A DNA stretch of 34,411 nucleotides from Acidimicrobiaceae bacterium UBA2093 (GCA_002331255.1 DCZD01000002.1:1-34411); one strand, 5' to 3'. Counted from the stretch's first letter, positions 23,246 to 31,879 are shown. The notes: generated from the letters alone by a model not told the origin. Program-made: numbers and translations.

Positions 23246-24192
23246 GCACAAACATGGATCTTGCTCAATACAAAGGCAAGAAAGTTCTCGTCACCGGAGT
23301 CACTGGTTGGGTTGCGGGCCCCATCGCAACGGGTCTCGCGTCTGCCGGTGCAACGGTGTATGGCGCGTCACGATTTGCAAAGGCTGAACAGCATGCCGAG
23401 TGGCAGGGCAAGGGCGTCACGCCGGTGAGCGTCGATCTCGAGCAGGGTCGGTTCGATGAAGTGCCGGCGGATCTTGACTACGTCTTGCACTTCGCCGTTT
23501 CAAAGACCTCAGACTTTGAACAAGCCTTTGCAGCAAACGCAGAGGGAAGCGCGGCGCTCATGGAAGCCGCTGCATCGCGGTCTGATTCGCTGGCCGCTTT
23601 CCTACATTGTTCCTCGACAGCGGTGTACGAACCAAAGGATCATGAACCGCGCAAGGAGACCGACTTGTTGGGTGACAGCCATCGACCCATGCCTGGTATG
23701 CCGACGTACAGCATCTCGAAGATTGCAGGGGAAGTGTTGGTGCGCTATACCGCCAAACGACTCGGTCTTCCGACCGTAGTTGCGCGATTGAACGTGCCAT
23801 ACGGCGATTCCTACGGCTGGATGTTGTTCCATCTAATGATGATGGAACGTGACATTCCGGTTCCAGTGCACGTGAATCAGCCGACCTCGTACACGCCCAT
23901 CCATGCTGACGACATCAATCGCAGTATTCCGTACCTGTTGTCGACGGCTTCGACCCCGGCAACGGTGATCAATTGGGGTGGCGATGAAGTTGCCGGAATC
24001 GAAGACTGGTGTGAGGAGATGAGCCGACTCACCGGACTCGTGCCGAAGTACAACCCGACAACAGCGACTATTGCGGCCATCATTCCCGACCTCGAGAAGC
24101 TGCACGCCACGGGTTTTCGATCGCAAGTCGGTTGGCGTGACGGAATACGACGATTGGTCTCGACCTGTCGACCGGATCTGCTGAAGAACTGA
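23242..24192 (+). CDS. NAD-dependent epimerase/dehydratase family protein (extended SDR)
   Basis: About 316 residues with the extended-SDR Rossmann motif VTGVTGWVAG (TGxxGxxxG), the middle strand VLHFAVSKTS, the catalytic Ser region LHCSSTAVYEP and Y-x-x-x-K in YSISKIAGE. RLNVPYGDSYGWM and VNWGGDEV follow as in GalE-like enzymes. Not all extended SDRs act on sugars; 3-beta-hydroxysteroid dehydrogenases and reductases of aldehydes belong here too, and the neighbours suggest a lipid substrate. GTG 23242 overlaps the previous stop (GTGA); GTG 23239 and ATG 23254 are alternatives. Confidence 0.85.
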   Translation: MSTNMDLAQYKGKKVLVTGVTGWVAGPIATGLASAGATVYGASRFAKAEQHAEWQGKGVTPVSVDLEQGRFDEVPADLDYVLHFAVSKTSDFEQAFAANAEGSAALMEAAASRSDSLAAFLHCSSTAVYEPKDHEPRKETDLLGDSHRPMPGMPTYSISKIAGEVLVRYTAKRLGLPTVVARLNVPYGDSYGWMLFHLMMMERDIPVPVHVNQPTSYTPIHADDINRSIPYLLSTASTPATVINWGGDEVAGIEDWCEEMSRLTGLVPKYNPTTATIAAIIPDLEKLHATGFRSQVGWRDGIRRLVSTCRPDLLKN

Positions 24193-24195
24193 TTC

Positions 24196-25035
24196 ATGGA
24201 ACTCGGTCTCACTATTTTCAATACCGACAGGTCGATGAGCGTCATTGACCTTGCAGTCGAAGCTGAGGCACGAGGTTTCTATTCGTTGTACATTCCCGAG
24301 CACACGCACATCCCCACGAGTAGGTTGACGCCCGCGCCAACGGGTGACTCAGAACTTGCAGATGACTACAAGCGAAGTCTCGACCCGCTCGTGTCGCTTG
24401 GCGCATGTGCGGCAGTCACCACGAAGTTGAAACTCGGAACAGGTGTCGCGCTAGTCGTTGAGCACGACCCCATCGCATATGCAAAAGAGTGGGCGACACT
24501 TGACTTCATCAGCGGCGGACGAGCGGTGTGCGGCGTCGGATACGGGTGGAACAAAGAAGAGATGGCTGACCACGGGGTCGACTATGTGACGCGCCGCGAA
24601 CGCACACGCGAGTACATGTTGGCGATGAATGCGCTGTGGCGAGATGAAGTGGCTGAGTTCTCGGGCGAGTACGTGTCGTTCGAGCCGTCGTGGGCGTGGC
24701 CAAAGCCCGTTCAACAGCCCCGCATCCGCACACTTATCGGCGGTTCACCCGGCCCGAAGATGTTTGCAGCCATCGCCGAGTGGGCAGACGGTTGGATCCC
24801 TATTGGCGGTGCAGGCATTCGCGATTCCTTACCGGTGCTGCACGATGCGTGGTCGCGGCAGAATCGTGTAGGCACACCGGACATCGTGCCTTTCGGAACG
24901 CTTCCATCAGACGAAAAGTTGGCGTACTACCGCGAGATCGGTTGCACTGAAGTCGTGCTGCGCGTGCCAGCTGCGGATCGCGACACGGTTTTGCAGACAC
25001 TCGACGCCTTCGCCGCATACATCGGCAAGTTCTGA
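24196..25035 (+). CDS. LLM class F420-dependent oxidoreductase
   Basis: The 279-residue TIM-barrel protein of the luciferase-like family carries out hydride transfer with F420 (or a flavin). Features are MELGLTIFNTDRSMSVIDLA, GFYSLYIPEHTHIPTSR, ACAAVTTKLKLGTGVALV, GGRAVCGVGYGWNKEEM, PRIRTLIGGSPGPKMFAAIA and WADGWIPIGG, the set found in the TIGR03619-like actinobacterial subfamily. F420 rather than FMN is inferred from subfamily and lineage. ATG 24196 follows the epimerase stop by 3 bp. Substrate unknown; probably a keto or enone group in the compound degraded by this cluster. Confidence 0.87.
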   Translation: MELGLTIFNTDRSMSVIDLAVEAEARGFYSLYIPEHTHIPTSRLTPAPTGDSELADDYKRSLDPLVSLGACAAVTTKLKLGTGVALVVEHDPIAYAKEWATLDFISGGRAVCGVGYGWNKEEMADHGVDYVTRRERTREYMLAMNALWRDEVAEFSGEYVSFEPSWAWPKPVQQPRIRTLIGGSPGPKMFAAIAEWADGWIPIGGAGIRDSLPVLHDAWSRQNRVGTPDIVPFGTLPSDEKLAYYREIGCTEVVLRVPAADRDTVLQTLDAFAAYIGKF

Positions 25036-25069
25036 CGTCTACTTCGGAAGTCAAACTTCAAATTTCGTT

Positions 25070-26137
25070 TTACGACAAGCCAATCATTGAGCGCAACAAG
25101 TCACGGTGCATGATGAGTTGCTCTGGTTCGTCGGGTTCTGCGGCTTCACCGTATGCAATCTGTCGTCGAGACGTGCGAATGGATATTGCAGCGAATCGCA
25201 TGGCGGCGTATACCTGGTACCACGTGAGGTCACCTAGGTCATGTCCACCAGCAGCGACATAGTCGGCAACAACGTCTTCCTCGAGCATCATGTCGGGGAA
25301 ACCTGGCATGCCCATGACTTCGGCGATGTTCTGGAAGAAGCGATGCATGAACACCATCCATCCGACATCGACTCCGGGATGGCCGACGTTGACCATCTCC
25401 CAGTCGAGCACTGCGACGGGCTTGGGTCCGCGAAACAACATGTTTCCGATACGTGCGTCACCCCATGACAACACAACGGGGCCAGGGTCGCTGGGCATGT
25501 TCCGTTCAAGAAAGTCGAAGGCCGCCTCAATGGTGGGGTAGGAGATGCCGGCACGCGACCATTCGTAGTATTCGCGTTGTTCCTGCAGCATGCGTCGGAG
25601 TGGTTCGTTCAGGTTTGGTGCGGCAAACGACACGTCTTCACTGTCAAGTGGAATCGCATGGATTTTGGCGAGCACAGTGACCGCGTTGCGTTGTAGTTCG
25701 CGTCGTTCATCTGAAGACATGCCGTCCAAGAAACTTCCACCGAAGGTGTACGGCATCATGTCTGGTGGGGCTTCCCCCTGGATGCGATCCATTATGAAAA
25801 ACGGTGCTCCAAGAAATGACTCGTCGAGTTCCACGTCAGTCACGTTCGGAACTGGGACATCGCTTCGTGCTGCAACGAATTGCATCGCCTTGTACTGGGC
25901 TTCCAAGTCGTACACGGGAAACACCGGCCAGTCGTCCATACTCGGACGAATACGCGCAACCATCGGATACTTCATGCCGCCTGGGTCAAGGTTGAACAAG
26001 ATGGTCTCGCTGCTCATGCCGGTACCTGTCGGAACTCCGACATCAAGGATTGCCACGGAGCAGTTGAGTTTTTGCTCGTACCAGTGCTTCAGTACTTCAG
26101 CAATTTGCTGTGGGTCTCGTTTAGACGGGAGTGGCAT
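25070..26137 (-). CDS. APH-like phosphotransferase family protein
   Basis: The 355-residue protein has the aminoglycoside-phosphotransferase/ACAD10 N-domain kinase-like fold. The catalytic loop reads LSWGDARIGNMLF (W225-G-D227...N232, where H-G-D is common) and the metal-binding DFG equivalent is VLDWEM with D245. FFIMDRIQGEAPPD is the hinge. In actinobacteria these proteins often sit beside acyl-CoA dehydrogenases and may phosphorylate hydroxyacyl compounds, as ACAD10/11 do with 4-hydroxyacids; this is inference. It starts 5 bp after the SnoaL-like stop and is cotranscribed with the thiolase group. Antibiotic resistance is unlikely. Confidence 0.82.
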   Translation of the reverse strand: MPLPSKRDPQQIAEVLKHWYEQKLNCSVAILDVGVPTGTGMSSETILFNLDPGGMKYPMVARIRPSMDDWPVFPVYDLEAQYKAMQFVAARSDVPVPNVTDVELDESFLGAPFFIMDRIQGEAPPDMMPYTFGGSFLDGMSSDERRELQRNAVTVLAKIHAIPLDSEDVSFAAPNLNEPLRRMLQEQREYYEWSRAGISYPTIEAAFDFLERNMPSDPGPVVLSWGDARIGNMLFRGPKPVAVLDWEMVNVGHPGVDVGWMVFMHRFFQNIAEVMGMPGFPDMMLEEDVVADYVAAGGHDLGDLTWYQVYAAMRFAAISIRTSRRQIAYGEAAEPDEPEQLIMHRDLLRSMIGLS

Positions 26138-26142
26138 GACAA

Positions 26143-26556
26143 TCAGCGCATGTAGAGAAGGTGTTCGAAACGGTCAGCGATCTTCCATCCGTCACTTGTG
26201 CGCTTCACCGCGTCGCGGTACCAGCCACAGGCTTCCATGTAGTGAGGTGTGTCGCCGGGAATGCGCATGACCATCTTGTACATGCTGCGGACGTTGGCAG
26301 TGTCGTCACCAGTGAAGTTGATGACGACGTTGCTCGCTTGGCTGGCCGAGATGTCGAACATTCCGAACACACCTTTCAACCATTCAGCTGCCTCAGCCGG
26401 CGACCCGGCGACACCGCCTGCAGTTGTGTAGTCAGCGTGACCATCAGAGGTGAAGCAACCTTGCCAAGCATCGAAATCACGGTCGAGCATGGCGTATGAA
26501 TAGGTGTTGAGAAGTTCGGCGATGAGAAGCCGGTCTCCTGCGCGTGCATCTTGCAT
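26143..26556 (-). CDS. SnoaL-like/NTF2-fold protein
   Basis: The 137-residue protein of the SnoaL_4-like group reads LIAELLNTYSYAMLDRDFDA, WQGCFTSDGHADYTTAGG, then VVINFTGDDTANVRSMYKMV and GWYRDAVKRTSDGWKIADRF. Relatives include ring-hydroxylating dioxygenase beta subunits, scytalone-dehydratase-like enzymes and steroid isomerases; Y24 and D29 positions fit a hydratase/isomerase site but no activity is proven. GGGGGA 5 nt before ATG 26556 supports this start over TTG 26568. It lies between the thiolase and the phosphotransferase in one minus-strand series. Confidence 0.8.
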   Translation of the reverse strand: MQDARAGDRLLIAELLNTYSYAMLDRDFDAWQGCFTSDGHADYTTAGGVAGSPAEAAEWLKGVFGMFDISASQASNVVINFTGDDTANVRSMYKMVMRIPGDTPHYMEACGWYRDAVKRTSDGWKIADRFEHLLYMR

Positions 26557-26604
26557 GTTGTCCCCCAAGTTGTCGGCCGCCGTTGCGACCCCTGAGAGAG
26601 TGTT

Positions 26605-27795
26605 CTAGCCCAACTCGGTGCCGAGGATGGAAATGAACGACACCATTTCGCCTGGGTACCCACCAAGATTGTGGGTGAGGGCCAGCGAACGGTCGGTGGT
26701 GATCTGGCGGTCATCGCCAGCTTCATGGCGCAATTGCAACCAAGCCTCGAACATCATGCGCAGACCAGACGCGCCCACGGGGTGACCGAAGGACTTCAGT
26801 CCACCGTCGGGGTTCACCGGAAGTTGTCCGTGCAAGTCGAAGCGACCATCGAGAACGTCTTTCCATGCTGTTCCACGCGGGCTGAATTGAAGGTCTTCCA
26901 TGAGGACAAGCTCGGTGATAGTGAAGCAGTCGTGCACCTCAGCAAGTGCGATCTGATTGCTCGGGTCAGTGATGCCGGCTTGTGCATAAGCATCAACTGC
27001 ACAGGCGGCAATTTCGGGAAACGTCGTGTAGTCATACTCAGGGTTGGTGAGACCCGATCCGTTGCCGGCAACAAAGGAAAGTGCCTTCACATACAGAGGT
27101 TTATCGGTGTACTTGTGCGCATCTTCTGCGCGACAGACGATGGCGGCAGCCGCTCCGTCGGCAACGCCCGCACAGTCAAACACTCCGAGGTCCCCAGCAA
27201 CTTTCGGCGACTTCTTGATGGTGTCCATGGAGACTTCTTTGCGGAACTGCGCGCGACTGTTTCGTGCACCGTTGTAATGGTTCTTCCAAGCAACGTGCGC
27301 GATTGCCTCTCGTAGTTCATCGGGATCGACGCCGAATTTCTTGGCATACGCAGGTGCGACCATCGAGAACATGGCAGCTGCGGTGAGTGTGCGGCCGGTT
27401 CCATCGTTTGGCGGTGGGGCTGCATTCAAACCTTGAAAGCCACTGTCTTTTGTCTTTTCGACACCGACTGCCATCGCCAGGTCGTAAGCACCACTGGCCA
27501 CGGCGTAGGCCGCTTGACGCAGTGCTTCGCTGCCAGTTGCACAGAAGTTCTCGACACGCGTAACCGGCTTGTTGTCCAACTGGAGCGGGCGTGAGAGTGT
27601 GATGCCGCTCATTCCGCCTTGCGCAGTTCCAAGCCAATACGCGTCGACATCATTCTTTGCAACACCTGCTGACGAGTAGCACTGGTTCGATGCCTCAATG
27701 ACAAGGTCGTCGAGGCCAAGGTCCCAGTGTTCGACGAAATTGGTGCAACCCATTCCGACGATGGCCACTCGGTCTTTGATTCCATGTGATGCCAT
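26605..27795 (-). CDS. SCP2-type thiolase / lipid-transfer protein (acetyl-CoA acetyltransferase family)
   Basis: The 396-residue thiolase-superfamily enzyme keeps the nucleophile C85 in VENFCATGSEALRQA, H288 in AEVHDCFTITEL and H338 in GGLKSFGHPVGASGLRM. In place of the second thiolase cysteine it reads THNLGGYPGE, as SCP-x/Ltp-type thiolases do. It probably cleaves a 3-oxoacyl-CoA, or performs a retro-aldol step as Ltp2 does for steroid side chains. It follows the KAS-III/OB-fold gene by 31 bp, with AGAAGGAG 8 nt before ATG 27795. Ltp proteins commonly need an OB-fold (DUF35) partner, and the upstream gene contains one. Confidence 0.88.
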   Translation of the reverse strand: MASHGIKDRVAIVGMGCTNFVEHWDLGLDDLVIEASNQCYSSAGVAKNDVDAYWLGTAQGGMSGITLSRPLQLDNKPVTRVENFCATGSEALRQAAYAVASGAYDLAMAVGVEKTKDSGFQGLNAAPPPNDGTGRTLTAAAMFSMVAPAYAKKFGVDPDELREAIAHVAWKNHYNGARNSRAQFRKEVSMDTIKKSPKVAGDLGVFDCAGVADGAAAAIVCRAEDAHKYTDKPLYVKALSFVAGNGSGLTNPEYDYTTFPEIAACAVDAYAQAGITDPSNQIALAEVHDCFTITELVLMEDLQFSPRGTAWKDVLDGRFDLHGQLPVNPDGGLKSFGHPVGASGLRMMFEAWLQLRHEAGDDRQITTDRSLALTHNLGGYPGEMVSFISILGTELG

Positions 27796-27826
27796 GTTCG
27801 TTTCTCCTTCTCAGTTCGTCGTTGGG

Positions 27827-29227
27827 TCAGTTGTCCCGGACGAGCGTCGCCTTCCAGAAATAGTTGGGGATGTCATCGACTGTGAACAGTCGACGGAATG
27901 TCATTCGGACTCGCCGCCCGATTTTGACTTCTTCGATATCAATGTCGCACAACTCAACCGGTAGGCGACCCCCGCCGTCGAAGTCGACAACGGCGAAAAC
28001 AATGGGAGGACTCGGCGAATAAGCAAGGCGGTCGATGGTGAAAGTTGCGATGGTGCCGAGCACGTCTGCCATCGGAGCATCTTCCATGTCGTCCGTGCGT
28101 TGACCGTCGACCGAAACGCGAATTGGTGGAAGGTGCACGCTGCCGGTGGACTTGTCTCGCGAGCCGATGAATCCGTACTTCCATTTTTCACTACGTGCTG
28201 CAGCAGTCGCAGAAATGCGCTGAGGTTCTGGACGTCGTGGGGGTTCGATCGCCATCATTCCGCGCCAGGAGAGGAACTTGCCATAGGAAAGAGGTGCGCC
28301 ACCGTTCACTTGGTTCTCGAGGCTATGGGTCGGTCGCGCGTTGGCGAGATGCTGCGTGGTGCGCAAGATGATGACGTCGGCGCCATCGGTCAGTGACACC
28401 AGGGCGACCACCTGGTTCGGTTCACTGTTCTCGAGCAGGCTCGCGAGCAAGAGACCAGGGTGAGCGGCACCAGAGTTGCCGATGGTTGGGACCACGTCAC
28501 TCACGACTTTGGCAACCCCCAACTTCGCGGCAACTGATGAGGCGACCCGTGCATGAGGCGATGCCACTGCGATCATCGCAATCTCTTCGGTTGAGACCTT
28601 TGCATCAGCCAGAGCTTGCTTCCATGTGGCCTTTGCTAGCGGTGAATACGTGACTTCGCTGAATTTTTCGTCCCACACTTTCGTGCGCACCGTGCCCGGG
28701 GCGCGCCAGCGGTCGATGAATTCTTCAGTGGCACTTGCTATAGCGAGGATCTCGGCGGCAACCGGTGCTGCCGATGAGTCTCCGATGACGAAGGCGGCAC
28801 CAGCGTCACCGCCGTTTGCTTCTTCAGCGCTTCCAGCGAGACCGGTGCGAACATCGGCGCTTGTGACCAGAGTTGTGACACCACTGCGTGCAGCCATGAT
28901 CAGACCACCGACGGCACTGCGCACGCTTGCTCCGAGATCGAGCGCGGTCACAGAGTCATTCATGCGAAGTGCCGCATGAATGACCGTCGCATTCGTCTTG
29001 TCCGCATATGACGGGCTGACCGTGGCGAACAGAAGTTGTTGCGGCGTGAGATTTCGACCACGCAAAGCGCTACGCGCTGCTTCAACGGCCATGGTCGTTG
29101 GATCCTCATCGAACGAAGCGACCGTGCGTGTTCCTTTCCCGCCACCTTGACCTACAAACGGGGCGATGGAGGACTTATCGAGTCGTCGGTAGGGCAGATA
29201 GGTACCCCAAGTGATGATTCCTTGCAC
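27827..29227 (-). CDS. KAS-III/HMG-CoA-synthase-like protein fused to OB-fold (DUF35) domain, degenerate
   Basis: The 466-residue fusion has a thiolase-fold KAS-III/HMG-CoA-synthase-like part (1-300: ITWGTYLPYRRLD, TALDLGASVRSAVGGLIMAA, VASPHARVASSVAAKLGV, PTIGNSGAAHPGLLLASLLE) and a C-terminal DUF35 part (about 345-466). H225 and N251 of the KAS triad remain, but the nucleophile position in DLGASVRS carries no Cys. In DUF35 the zinc ribbon (C-x-x-C ... PP-x-R-V-C) reads GSRDKSTGSVHLPPIRVS: the cysteines have become D358, T361 and S372. The OB strand region (ATFTIDRLAYSPSPPIVFAV) is intact. GTG 29227 has TAGCCT 6 nt upstream. It may scaffold or regulate the adjoining thiolase. Confidence 0.82.
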   Translation of the reverse strand: MQGIITWGTYLPYRRLDKSSIAPFVGQGGGKGTRTVASFDEDPTTMAVEAARSALRGRNLTPQQLLFATVSPSYADKTNATVIHAALRMNDSVTALDLGASVRSAVGGLIMAARSGVTTLVTSADVRTGLAGSAEEANGGDAGAAFVIGDSSAAPVAAEILAIASATEEFIDRWRAPGTVRTKVWDEKFSEVTYSPLAKATWKQALADAKVSTEEIAMIAVASPHARVASSVAAKLGVAKVVSDVVPTIGNSGAAHPGLLLASLLENSEPNQVVALVSLTDGADVIILRTTQHLANARPTHSLENQVNGGAPLSYGKFLSWRGMMAIEPPRRPEPQRISATAAARSEKWKYGFIGSRDKSTGSVHLPPIRVSVDGQRTDDMEDAPMADVLGTIATFTIDRLAYSPSPPIVFAVVDFDGGGRLPVELCDIDIEEVKIGRRVRMTFRRLFTVDDIPNYFWKATLVRDN

Positions 29228-29233
29228 GATGTA

Positions 29234-29239
29234 AGGCTA
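29234..29239 (-). promoter_or_regulatory. Candidate -10 box of a leaderless KAS-III/OB-fold transcript
   Basis: On the minus strand TAGCCT lies 6 nt before GTG 29227, the same hexamer as before nfuA. No Shine-Dalgarno is present. Confidence 0.42.
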
Positions 29240-29303
29240 GTTGTTCGAGCCTGAACGTCCGCCATGAACTCTCGCCCTCTGTGTCCCTCTGGACTGCGCG
29301 CAC

Positions 29304-29309
29304 TACGGT
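29304..29309 (+). promoter_or_regulatory. Candidate -10 box of a leaderless CoA-transferase transcript
   Basis: TACGGT lies 7 nt before ATG 29317, with no Shine-Dalgarno. With the opposite box at 29234-29239 it makes the 89-bp intergenic region a two-sided promoter. Confidence 0.42.
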
Positions 29310-29316
29310 GTCATTC

Positions 29317-30564
29317 ATGCGACTTGGAGACATTGAAAACGTGCAAGCCAAGGGCAACGGCAAGCCGTTGGACGGGGTGCGCATTCTGGCGCTCGAGCAG
29401 ATGCAGGCACTGCCGTTCGCTACGCAGCTCATGACACGACTCGGTGCCCAAGTTGTCAAAGTCGAAAATCCCAAAGGCGGCGATCTGGCACGAGGCTCAT
29501 TCCCCGCGATGACGCAACCAGACGGTCGTTCGGCCGGAGCAACGTTTTTGCGTAACAACTTGAACAAGCAGTCCATCACAATTGACATAAAGCACCCCGA
29601 AGGGCGTGCATTGGTGTTGAAATTGGCGACAAAGTTCGATGTGTTCGCCGAGAACTTCAAAGGTGGTGCACTGAGAAAGATGGGGCTCGCCTACGACGAC
29701 GTGCGAGCTGTCGCACCGAACGTCATCTATCTGTCGGTGTCGGGGTTCGGTAACACTGTCGAGTCGCCATATGGGTATTGGCCGGCATATGCAGCGGTCG
29801 GCGAGGCTATGAGCGGCTTATACGAATGGAAGCGCCCGAAGGGCCAGCCTCCGATTGTCAGCCCCGTCGGAGCGCTCGGAGATATCGGCACCTCGCTCTT
29901 CGGTGCGATCGGATTGCTCGCTGCACTACGCCATCGTGACCTGACTGGTATCGGTCAACACGTCGATGTGTCGATGTTCGATTCCATGGTGGCATTCGCC
30001 GACGTGGTCACGAACTACTGGTCGATGGGTGAGCGTCCTGAACCAGGTGGTGGGTTGAACCTGATCATGGATGGTTTTCCTGCACAAGATGGTTGGTTCA
30101 TCGTTCAATGCGGTCGTGAACATGAATTTGCTCGCTTCGTGACTGAAATAGGGAAGCCAGAGTTTGTTGATGATCCCCGTTTTGCAACGCGTCAGGGGTG
30201 GCGTGAGCACATGGAAGTCATTCGCGAAGCAGCGGCTCAATGGGCTGCCGATAAGACCTCGGTCGAGGCCTGCCACATTCTTGCGAAAGCCGGAATTGCA
30301 GCAGGCCCAGTGCTGAGCGCACAACAAGTCATTGACGACCCGCATGTGAAATCACGCAACATGTTGGTCGAGATGCCACGCACGGATGACGTCGTCGACC
30401 CGATCGTGGTGCCCGGGAACCCAGTGAAGCTAACCGGAGTCACCGAAGGCCCCGATTCGATGCCGCCAATGCTTGGTGAACACACAGACGTTGTGCTGTC
30501 GGGTGAGTTGGGATTGTCGGCAAGTGATCTTGAGGCGTTGCGCTCTGAAGGTGTGATTGGCTGA
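29317..30564 (+). CDS. Family III CoA-transferase (CaiB/BaiF)
   Basis: The 415-residue protein transfers CoA between carboxylic acids by way of an aspartyl-CoA intermediate. The presumed nucleophile is D189 in VGALGDIGTSLFGAIGLLAA. LDGVRILALEQMQALPFATQ opens the Rossmann-like domain, and NLNKQSITIDIKHPEGRALV, VSGFGNTVESPY and GIGQHVDVSMFDSMVAFADV follow the family. Unlike the racemase at 17121 it lacks the G-H-D-I-N segment, so transferase is preferred. ATG 29317 is used; GTG 29281 would add 12 residues without homology. It is alone on its strand, between the KAS-III fusion and the MFS gene. Confidence 0.87.
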   Translation: MRLGDIENVQAKGNGKPLDGVRILALEQMQALPFATQLMTRLGAQVVKVENPKGGDLARGSFPAMTQPDGRSAGATFLRNNLNKQSITIDIKHPEGRALVLKLATKFDVFAENFKGGALRKMGLAYDDVRAVAPNVIYLSVSGFGNTVESPYGYWPAYAAVGEAMSGLYEWKRPKGQPPIVSPVGALGDIGTSLFGAIGLLAALRHRDLTGIGQHVDVSMFDSMVAFADVVTNYWSMGERPEPGGGLNLIMDGFPAQDGWFIVQCGREHEFARFVTEIGKPEFVDDPRFATRQGWREHMEVIREAAAQWAADKTSVEACHILAKAGIAAGPVLSAQQVIDDPHVKSRNMLVEMPRTDDVVDPIVVPGNPVKLTGVTEGPDSMPPMLGEHTDVVLSGELGLSASDLEALRSEGVIG

Positions 30565-30577
30565 CCGAAGCAGTGAT

Positions 30578-31879
30578 CTAGTCGTCGAGTTTTTCGACGT
30601 CGAACAGCGGAAACAAATTTTTGAAGTGCAGAACCACATGCACGATGACGAATACAACCGCGTACACGTAGAGACCAATACGAAGCGATACCAAGTCGCC
30701 GAAAGCTCCGAGGGCAAATGAGCCGACGGGAATACCGGCAAGAACTCCGAGAAGATAGAACGACACTGCACGACCGCGTACGCGGTCAGGAACCGTGCCT
30801 TGAATGAGGGTGTTGAGTGCGACGGCCATCAGCAGGTGAGCCATGCCCCCAAGGAAGAAGCCGATGAGGCCAAGCAGATAGCTACTTGTTGCAGCGATGA
30901 GTACGGTTGAAAGGACGTAGAAAACGAGAGCTTGGCGCACTGCAACTGATCGCTTCAGCCGCTTTCCATAGCGAGCAGACACAATGCTCGCGAGCACTGA
31001 ACCGAGGCCGAGCGACATCATGAGCCCGGCATTGTCCGTGCTTGGTCGTTCGAATATGCGAGCGGCAACGGCTGCGCTGATGAATTGCACGGCTTGACCA
31101 AAGCAGCTGCTGATGAACGCCATGATGACGGCAAGGCGCATGGGGGAATGGCGCCACATGTATCGAGCCCCGTTTTTCAGCGCAGTCATCACTGTGAACT
31201 CACGAGAGGCCGTCGAACCTGGTCGCGTGTTGACGACGGCCAACACCACGATGACGAGGATGAAGGTCGATGCGTTGCCAAAGATCGCTGCTCCAGGTCC
31301 GAACGCGCTGATGACGACACCAGCAAGTGCTGGACCGATGAACCGCGCCAGGGTGAATTGCACTGAATTCAGGCGCACCGCATCGAGCATGTCTTCCTCG
31401 GGAACGAGCGATGGAACGAATGCTTGCCACGTCGGTGCGCCAAACCCGGTGGCGACGCCGTTCATGAAGCCGATGACGATGATCCACCATGGGGACAACA
31501 TGTCGGCCACATACAGAGCGAAGAGCGCGAAGCTCGCGAGCATCTGCACCGTCTGTGTCGTGATCAGCATTCGTTTACGCGACACTCTGTCGGCGATAAC
31601 CCCGGCCCATGCGGTGAACAAGACCGACGGCATGGTGTTGACCAGTGTTGAAAACCCGACCCATGTCGCACTGTCGGTCATGTCGAAAAGCAATGCCGGT
31701 ACAGCGACAAGCTGCATCCATGCCGCACCGTTTGAGATAGAGGCGACAATGAAGAAGGTACGGAATGACTTATGTCTGAAGACTGAACCGGCAAAACGTG
31801 CCGGTCGCAACGACCCCGAACTGTTGTCGCGGGCGATGGCTTCGGCCTCCACCTCGCCTTCGAGGTCTCCGGTGCTCAC
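30578..31879 (-). CDS. Major facilitator superfamily transporter (EntS/TMS3-like)
   Basis: The 433-residue transporter has about 11-12 hydrophobic segments from FFIVASISNGAAWMQLVAVP onward, and the loop 2-3 signature GVIADRVSRKRML (family G-x-x-x-D-R-x-x-R-R). MNGVATGFGAPTWQAFVPSL matches the TMS3 subfamily, which includes the enterobactin exporter. Both termini are cytoplasmic and hydrophilic. It may move a pathway intermediate or the growth substrate; direction is unknown. GTG 31879 overlaps the SDR stop (GTGA), so it is the last gene of the ipdB-ipdC-maoC-SDR-MFS series. Confidence 0.85.
   Translation of the reverse strand: MSTGDLEGEVEAEAIARDNSSGSLRPARFAGSVFRHKSFRTFFIVASISNGAAWMQLVAVPALLFDMTDSATWVGFSTLVNTMPSVLFTAWAGVIADRVSRKRMLITTQTVQMLASFALFALYVADMLSPWWIIVIGFMNGVATGFGAPTWQAFVPSLVPEEDMLDAVRLNSVQFTLARFIGPALAGVVISAFGPGAAIFGNASTFILVIVVLAVVNTRPGSTASREFTVMTALKNGARYMWRHSPMRLAVIMAFISSCFGQAVQFISAAVAARIFERPSTDNAGLMMSLGLGSVLASIVSARYGKRLKRSVAVRQALVFYVLSTVLIAATSSYLLGLIGFFLGGMAHLLMAVALNTLIQGTVPDRVRGRAVSFYLLGVLAGIPVGSFALGAFGDLVSLRIGLYVYAVVFVIVHVVLHFKNLFPLFDVEKLDD

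Noticed and set aside
25036..25069. Possible terminator between the LLM and phosphotransferase genes
   Set aside because: ACTT-CGG-AAGT gives only a 4-bp stem; the T-rich stretch TTTCGTTTT is separated from it, so the signal is too weak to call.
25070..26137. Aminoglycoside resistance function for the APH-like gene
   Set aside because: It has the ACAD10/11-like pattern with WGD in place of HGD and sits with CoA-metabolism genes, which does not suggest drug resistance.
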